A stretch of DNA of 64,000 nucleotides from NCBI GenBank assembly GCA_025808375.1, contig CP061009.1, positions 1,116,001 to 1,180,000 on the forward strand, given 5' to 3'. A program made the position numbers and the translations under genes. The notes beneath the pieces are model-generated. The model was not told where the DNA came from, did no database searches, and saw only the letters and a list, made by a program, of their open reading frames with translations. Positions 59,802-64,000 of this stretch are shown in pieces. This stretch comes from Duncaniella muricolitica (GTDB lineage: Bacteria; Bacteroidota; Bacteroidia; Bacteroidales; Muribaculaceae). Positions within the stretch are counted from its first letter, which is position 1. Each line of letters starts with the position of its first letter.

Positions 59802-61309
59802 ATCAAGATATGAATCGCGATGCAGCCTGGCGTGTGGCTCTTCGCAGTGAGAAAAGTGCCAAAGAGCGTTCGGCCACACCCCGTGTGACCATGCCCATGC
59901 TTCCGGCCGACTATCGTATCACATGCAATGAAGAGGTCAACCGCGGCCTCTCGGCCGAGCAGGCTGTGCTCGAGGCCTCGCGTTGTCTCGATTGCCCCGA
60001 CCCGCAGTGTATGCAGGGTTGTCCTGTGTCCATCAACATCCCCGGCTTTGTCAAAAACATCGAGCGCGGCGAGTTTCTTCAGGCTGCCTCGGTGCTCAAG
60101 ATGACCAGCGCGCTTCCCGCCGTATGTGGCCGTGTGTGCCCCCAGGAGAAGCAGTGCGAGTCAAAGTGTATATACAACAAGATGAAGAAGTCACCCGTAG
60201 CCATCGGTTACCTCGAGCGTTTCGCAGCCGACTTCGAGCGTGAGGAGCATGCCGTCAACCCCGTCGCGGTGGAGCGTCCCGCCCCCAACGGCATCAAGGT
60301 AGCGGTGGTCGGCTCAGGCCCCGCCGGACTCTCCTTTGCCGGCGATATGATCAAGCGCGGCTATGACGTTACCGTCTACGAGGCTCTTCACGAGATAGGC
60401 GGAGTGCTTAAGTATGGCATCCCCGAGTTCCGACTTCCCAACAGCGTGGTCGAGGCTGAGATTGACGGTCTGCGCGCTCTCGGAGTAAGGTTTGTCAAGG
60501 ATTGCGTCGTAGGCAAGATTCTCTCCTATGACGACCTCCACGCACTCGGATACAAAGGCATCTTTGTTGCCTCGGGAGCCGGACTTCCTCGCTTCATGGG
60601 CATACCCGGAGAAAACTACATCGGAATCATGTCGAGCAACGAATATCTCACCCGCATCAACCTCATGGGTGCCGGCCGTCCCGGCGAGGACACCCCCGTG
60701 CTCAAGGGCCGCCGCGTGGCCGTCATCGGAGGAGGCAACACCGCCATGGACTCCGTGCGCACCGCGCGTCGTCAGGGGGCCGAGGCCGCGATGATAGTCT
60801 ATCGTCGCAGCGAGGCCGAGATGCCCGCGCGCATTGAGGAGGTGGAGCATGCTAAGGAAGAGGGCGTACAGTTCATGACCCTCTGCAACCCCGTCGAATA
60901 TCTGGCCGACGACAAGGGCCGCGTGTGTGCCATGAAGGTGCAGCGGATGGAGCTTGGCGAGCCTGATGAGTCGGGACGCCGCTCGCCGCAGCCTATCCCC
61001 GGAGCCATAGAGGAGATACCCGTCGATCTCGTGATAGTGAGTGTCGGTGTGTCACCCAACCCCCTCATCTCCCATGCCATCAGCGCGCTTGAAGTGTCGC
61101 GCCGAGGCACCATCGTGGTCAACGACGCCACCATGCAGTCATCGCTCGCCGACCTCTATGCCGGCGGCGACATAGTGCGCGGAGGGGCCACTGTGATTCT
61201 CGCCATGGGCGACGGCCGTCGTGCCGCTGGTGCCATGCACGGGCTCTTTCATGAAATGTCTGACGTATGGTCTGTATCAGATGATACAGACCACGACTTG
61301 AATGGATAA
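59798..61309 (+). CDS. nfnB: NADH-dependent reduced ferredoxin:NADP+ oxidoreductase, large subunit (GltD-like)
   Basis: A 503-residue flavoprotein. N-terminal Cys clusters (CLDCPDPQCMQGCP and CGRVCPQEKQCESKC, about 66-128) bind two [4Fe-4S] clusters. The FAD site is VAVVGSGPAGLSFAGDM and the NADP site is RVAVIGGGNTAMDSVRTARRQG. The closing motif is LYAGGDIVRGGATVILAMGDG. It is often annotated as a glutamate synthase small subunit, but the adjoining NfnA gene makes NfnB more likely. The C-terminal tail after MHGLFHEM is acidic. The PD40 gene follows after 8 nt. Confidence 0.9.
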   Translation: MNQDMNRDAAWRVALRSEKSAKERSATPRVTMPMLPADYRITCNEEVNRGLSAEQAVLEASRCLDCPDPQCMQGCPVSINIPGFVKNIERGEFLQAASVLKMTSALPAVCGRVCPQEKQCESKCIYNKMKKSPVAIGYLERFAADFEREEHAVNPVAVERPAPNGIKVAVVGSGPAGLSFAGDMIKRGYDVTVYEALHEIGGVLKYGIPEFRLPNSVVEAEIDGLRALGVRFVKDCVVGKILSYDDLHALGYKGIFVASGAGLPRFMGIPGENYIGIMSSNEYLTRINLMGAGRPGEDTPVLKGRRVAVIGGGNTAMDSVRTARRQGAEAAMIVYRRSEAEMPARIEEVEHAKEEGVQFMTLCNPVEYLADDKGRVCAMKVQRMELGEPDESGRRSPQPIPGAIEEIPVDLVIVSVGVSPNPLISHAISALEVSRRGTIVVNDATMQSSLADLYAGGDIVRGGATVILAMGDGRRAAGAMHGLFHEMSDVWSVSDDTDHDLNG

Positions 61310-61317
61310 AACAACGT

Positions 61318-62766
61318 ATGATATTATCTACCCGTAGAATATTATTGGCGTCCTTGCCGGCATTGATGTTGTCGGCAGGGACACTTTTTGCTCAGCAGAG
61401 TCTCCCGGCCGAGGTCACTGCTGCCGTCGAGGCCGCCAAAAAAGCCCCGCGCAACCAGGCTCTCAACCGTGCCGCCGGCGACGCACTCAAGGGGGCCGGA
61501 CGCTATGCCGAGTCGATATCCTATTATATGAAAGGTGGCAACGCCGGCAACCTCGGTGCAGCCGAGGCCTCCTATTATCTTTATGATTTTGACGGCGCAC
61601 GCACATACATTGACAAGTATATCGACAAGCGCACCGACGCCGAGGCCGACAGAGACCGCAACTACACCTACGGCATCGGCACCGAGCCAGTCGACTGGGC
61701 CGAATATCTCTCGGCCCGTATAGATCTGGGCCGTTCGATGCTCGACCGCGTGGAGAAGATACAGATTATCGACAGCATCAATGTCCCGGCCGAGGAATTT
61801 TTTGAGTTTGTCAAGATAGCCCGCAGTGCAGGTTCGCTGCAGAGCGGTGACGTCACGAGCCGTATAGTTACGGTCGACGACCTCGACCGTCTCGCTATTG
61901 ATGACATAGGTTCGCCGGCCTATCTCACCGAGTCGGGCGACGACATGATATGGGTCGGGCTCAACGCCGACGGCAGTTCGTCGATGTATGAGTCGTCGCG
62001 TCTTGCCGATGACAGTTGGGACTCGCCGCGCCGCCTGTTTGACTACAAAGGCATATTTGGATCCGACAACGGCTCGGTCGTGTCATATCCATTCCTGATG
62101 GCCGACGGCACCACACTCTATTTTGCCGCCGACGGTGAGGAGTCGCTTGGCAATCTCGACATCTTCATCTCACGCCGCGACGAGGACGGATTTCTCCAGC
62201 CATCCAATATAGGCATGCCATACAATTCGCCTTACAACGACTATCTCTATGCCATCGACGAGCAAAACGGTGTCGGCTGGTGGGTCACCGACCGCAATGG
62301 TGTCCCCGACATGGTGACAGTCTATACTTTTATCCCGCAGGAGCTCCGTAACAATTATGCCTCCGATACGCCCGGGCTGATAGGCTATGCCAAGGTCAGC
62401 TCCATAGCCGACACGTGGGCCGAGGGTGCCGACTATGCCGAGGTGAAGAAGCGCATCGAGAAGGCGGCCGAGTCGCGTCGCACAGGTCCCTCGCGCGAGT
62501 TTGATTTCGCTCTTCCCGACGGTAGGGTCATGCACCGACTGAGCGATTTCCGTTCGGCCATGGCTCGCAATCTTATGAAAAATTATCTGAAGGAGCGTGA
62601 GTATGCCGATAAGGCAGCCTCTACTCTCGAGGACATGCGCCGACGCTATGCGGCCGGTGACACGTCGCTTGCCAAGGAGATACTTGGTGCCGAAAAGTCG
62701 CTTGAGACATCTCGCCGCAATCTGCTCGACCTCTCCAACCAGGTGGTGAGTGCGGAGGTGATGTGA
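61318..62766 (+). CDS. Exported PD40/TPR protein of unknown function
   Basis: A 482-residue exported protein (signal peptide MILSTRRILLASLPALMLSAGTLFAQ). A helical, TPR-like N-terminus (about 30-150) covers NQALNRAAGDALKGAGRYAESISYYMKGG. A beta region follows with PD40-like repeats (SYPFLMADGTTLYFAADGEESLGNLDIF, in two parts, about 259-286). A charged coiled-coil C-terminus (about 400-480) closes it. This layout resembles OmpA-associated PD40 proteins but the OmpA domain is absent. The role is unknown. It lies 8 nt after nfnB and 45 nt before floA, and may share the transcript. Confidence 0.72.
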   Translation: MILSTRRILLASLPALMLSAGTLFAQQSLPAEVTAAVEAAKKAPRNQALNRAAGDALKGAGRYAESISYYMKGGNAGNLGAAEASYYLYDFDGARTYIDKYIDKRTDAEADRDRNYTYGIGTEPVDWAEYLSARIDLGRSMLDRVEKIQIIDSINVPAEEFFEFVKIARSAGSLQSGDVTSRIVTVDDLDRLAIDDIGSPAYLTESGDDMIWVGLNADGSSSMYESSRLADDSWDSPRRLFDYKGIFGSDNGSVVSYPFLMADGTTLYFAADGEESLGNLDIFISRRDEDGFLQPSNIGMPYNSPYNDYLYAIDEQNGVGWWVTDRNGVPDMVTVYTFIPQELRNNYASDTPGLIGYAKVSSIADTWAEGADYAEVKKRIEKAAESRRTGPSREFDFALPDGRVMHRLSDFRSAMARNLMKNYLKEREYADKAASTLEDMRRRYAAGDTSLAKEILGAEKSLETSRRNLLDLSNQVVSAEVM

Positions 62767-62811
62767 GTATGGAGTTTAAAGTTGATTCTTTTTGATTAAC
62801 CTTTTAATATT

Positions 62812-63786
62812 ATGGTAATTACAACAGTAGTGCTACTTGCGGCGGCATTGATAATATGCCTTTGCGTGTTTTTCTATTACGTGCCGTTTTTTCTATGGAT
62901 TTCGGCGCGGGTGAGCGGTGTGCACATCTCGCTCATGCAATTGTTTCTGATGCGCATCCGTAAGGTGCCCGCATCAATTATTGTGCGTGCGCTTATCGAG
63001 GCCCACAAGGCCGGACTCAACGATGTGAACCGCGACGACCTCGAGGCCCACTATCTGGCAGGAGGTAATGTCGAGAAGGTGGTCCACGCACTCGTGTCGG
63101 CTTCCAAGGCCAATATCGACCTCGGTTTCAAGATGGCCACCGCCATCGACCTCGCCGGCCGAGATGTGTTTCAGGCCGTGCAGATGTCGGTCAATCCCAA
63201 GGTCATCGAGACACCCCACGTCACAGCTGTGGCCAAGGACGGTATCCAGCTCATAGCCATAGCCCGCGTCACTGTGCGCGCCAACATACGCCAGCTCGTT
63301 GGCGGTGCCGGCGAGGACACTGTGCTGGCCCGTGTAGGAGAGGGCATCGTGTCGTCAATCGGTTCGTCAGAGAGCCACAAGCAGGTGCTTGAAAATCCCG
63401 ACAATATCTCCAAACTTGTGCTCCGCAAGGGTCTTGACTCAGGCACAGCCTTCGAGATACTTTCCATCGACATCGCCGACATCGACATAGGCAAAAACAT
63501 CGGTGCCGCCCTTCAGATTGACCAGGCCCAGGCTGACAAAAATATTGCCCAGGCCAAGGCTGAGGAGCGTCGCGCAATGGCTATCGCACTCGAGCAGGAG
63601 ATGCGCGCCAAGGCCCAGGAGGCCCGTGCCAAGGTAATCGAAGCCGAGGCAGAGCTGCCACGCGCCATGGCTCAGGCTTTCATCAACGGCAACCTCGGTA
63701 TCATGGACTACTATAAGATGAAAAACATCGAGTCGGATACCAACATGCGCCAGAATATAGCCAATCCTCCTTTGAATAATAAATAA
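62812..63786 (+). CDS. floA: Flotillin-like protein FloA
   Basis: A 324-residue membrane-microdomain scaffold protein. One N-terminal membrane segment (about 5-35) precedes an SPFH-like domain with the family words MRIRKVPASIIVRALI, IETPHVTAVAKDGIQLIA and ARVGEGIVSSIGSSESHK. A long coiled coil rich in Ala, Glu and Lys (AEERRAMAIALEQEMRAKAQ) and the conserved GNLGIMDYYKMKNI segment end the protein. Length and order match the FloA family closely. Confidence 0.95.
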   Translation: MVITTVVLLAAALIICLCVFFYYVPFFLWISARVSGVHISLMQLFLMRIRKVPASIIVRALIEAHKAGLNDVNRDDLEAHYLAGGNVEKVVHALVSASKANIDLGFKMATAIDLAGRDVFQAVQMSVNPKVIETPHVTAVAKDGIQLIAIARVTVRANIRQLVGGAGEDTVLARVGEGIVSSIGSSESHKQVLENPDNISKLVLRKGLDSGTAFEILSIDIADIDIGKNIGAALQIDQAQADKNIAQAKAEERRAMAIALEQEMRAKAQEARAKVIEAEAELPRAMAQAFINGNLGIMDYYKMKNIESDTNMRQNIANPPLNNK

Positions 63787-63819
63787 AGTTTAAAGTTTAT
63801 TTGGAGTTTAAAGGTCCGG

Positions 63820-63866
63820 GTTTAGGGATTGGAGGCGGCTCGTAAGACGCGCTCCAATCCCTAAAC
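63820..63866 (+). terminator. Hairpin after floA
   Basis: GTTTAGGGATTGGAG (63820-63834) pairs perfectly with CTCCAATCCCTAAAC (63852-63866), with a 17-nt loop. An outer AAGGT/ACCTT pair and a seven-T run at about 63880-63887 follow. Confidence 0.78.
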
Positions 63867-63893
63867 GCCTGTATGAACCTTTTTTTATAATAT

Positions 63894-64000
63894 ATGAATT
63901 TACACGAAATAATATCCACTACACGCGATTATAACTTCCATTCCCACACCCAGTTCTGCGACGGGCGCGAGTCTATGGCCCGCATGGCTGGGCAGGCCCT
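63894..64000 (+). CDS. PHP-domain phosphatase, histidinol-phosphatase-like (5' part)
   Basis: The first 35 codons of a gene that runs off the right edge. The visible protein has NFHSHTQFCDGRESM (about 14-28), the first metal-binding motif (HxH and D) of PHP-family histidinol phosphatases. Only the start is seen, so the exact product is open; a histidinol-phosphatase of the HisJ/HisK type is likely. Confidence 0.7.
   Translation, partial: MNLHEIISTTRDYNFHSHTQFCDGRESMARMAGQA

Noticed and set aside
59798..61309. Glutamate synthase small subunit
   Set aside because: No large subunit is adjacent; the overlapping NfnA-type gene makes NfnB the better call.

Overview
This 64 kb window looks like the chromosome of an anaerobic, glycan-degrading Bacteroidales, and probably a Muribaculaceae-like gut bacterium (the family is an inference). 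The evidence is a one-protein hybrid two-component regulator, Bacteroidota promoters (TTG, about 20 nt, TAnnTTTG) with no Shine-Dalgarno pattern, class III fructose-bisphosphatase, long PPi-dependent phosphofructokinase, FloA, NfnAB, C10 and C40 peptidases, a DUF6377 regulator and a large set of pectin and rhamnogalacturonan enzymes. There is no insertion sequence, phage or CRISPR array. One tRNA gene, tRNA-Glu(CTC), is present.

Layout. 0.2-6.2 kb: a hybrid regulator that lacks its kinase ATPase domain, a DUF488 protein, a LysE-type exporter and a class A beta-lactamase homologue with Cys in place of the catalytic Ser. 6.4-10.4 kb: lysS-gpsA-pgi. 10.5-18.3 kb, minus strand: a run of META lipoprotein, M24 peptidase, frameshifted cca, queD-queE, 5'-nucleotidase lipoprotein, DUF486 protein and C10 peptidase. 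18.5-23.1 kb: a PL1 pectate lyase, tRNA-Glu, a CE8 pectin methylesterase and a Nudix hydrolase. 23.3-30.6 kb: ECF sigma factor, membrane partner, Spy-like protein and a giant alpha-2-macroglobulin-like protein. 30.8-42.4 kb: DUF6377 regulator, a 917-bp gap with two candidate small RNAs, then four secreted rhamnogalacturonan enzymes (six-hairpin type, DUF4450, GH106, GH105) with no SusC/SusD. 42.7-48.4 kb: C40 peptidase, pfp, small outer-membrane protein, fbp. 48.6-54.8 kb: kduD, a four-helix-bundle gene inside inverted repeats, a GatC-like transporter, kduI with an export signal, a GltD-like flavoprotein and kdgK. 54.9-64 kb: Spy-like protein, repeat-rich rRNA pseudouridine synthase, asnS, nfnAB, a PD40 protein, floA and the start of a PHP-domain gene.

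The pectin genes make a coherent pathway: PL1 and CE8 attack homogalacturonan, GH106, DUF4450 and GH105 trim rhamnogalacturonan and release unsaturated uronates, and KduI, KduD and KdgK turn those into KDPG. KduI appears to be periplasmic, and an orphan PTS-EIIC-type permease lies between kduD and kduI, which suggests uptake of the isomerised sugar. No KDPG aldolase is present here.

The window also carries two dispersed families of AT-rich inverted repeats. One is built from the word AAAAGGACAAAAG and ends at least five transcription units. The other is built from GTTAAAAGAGTT and frames the four-helix-bundle gene. These repeats, the two candidate RNAs, the export signal on KduI, and the two proteins with altered catalytic residues are the items most worth following up.
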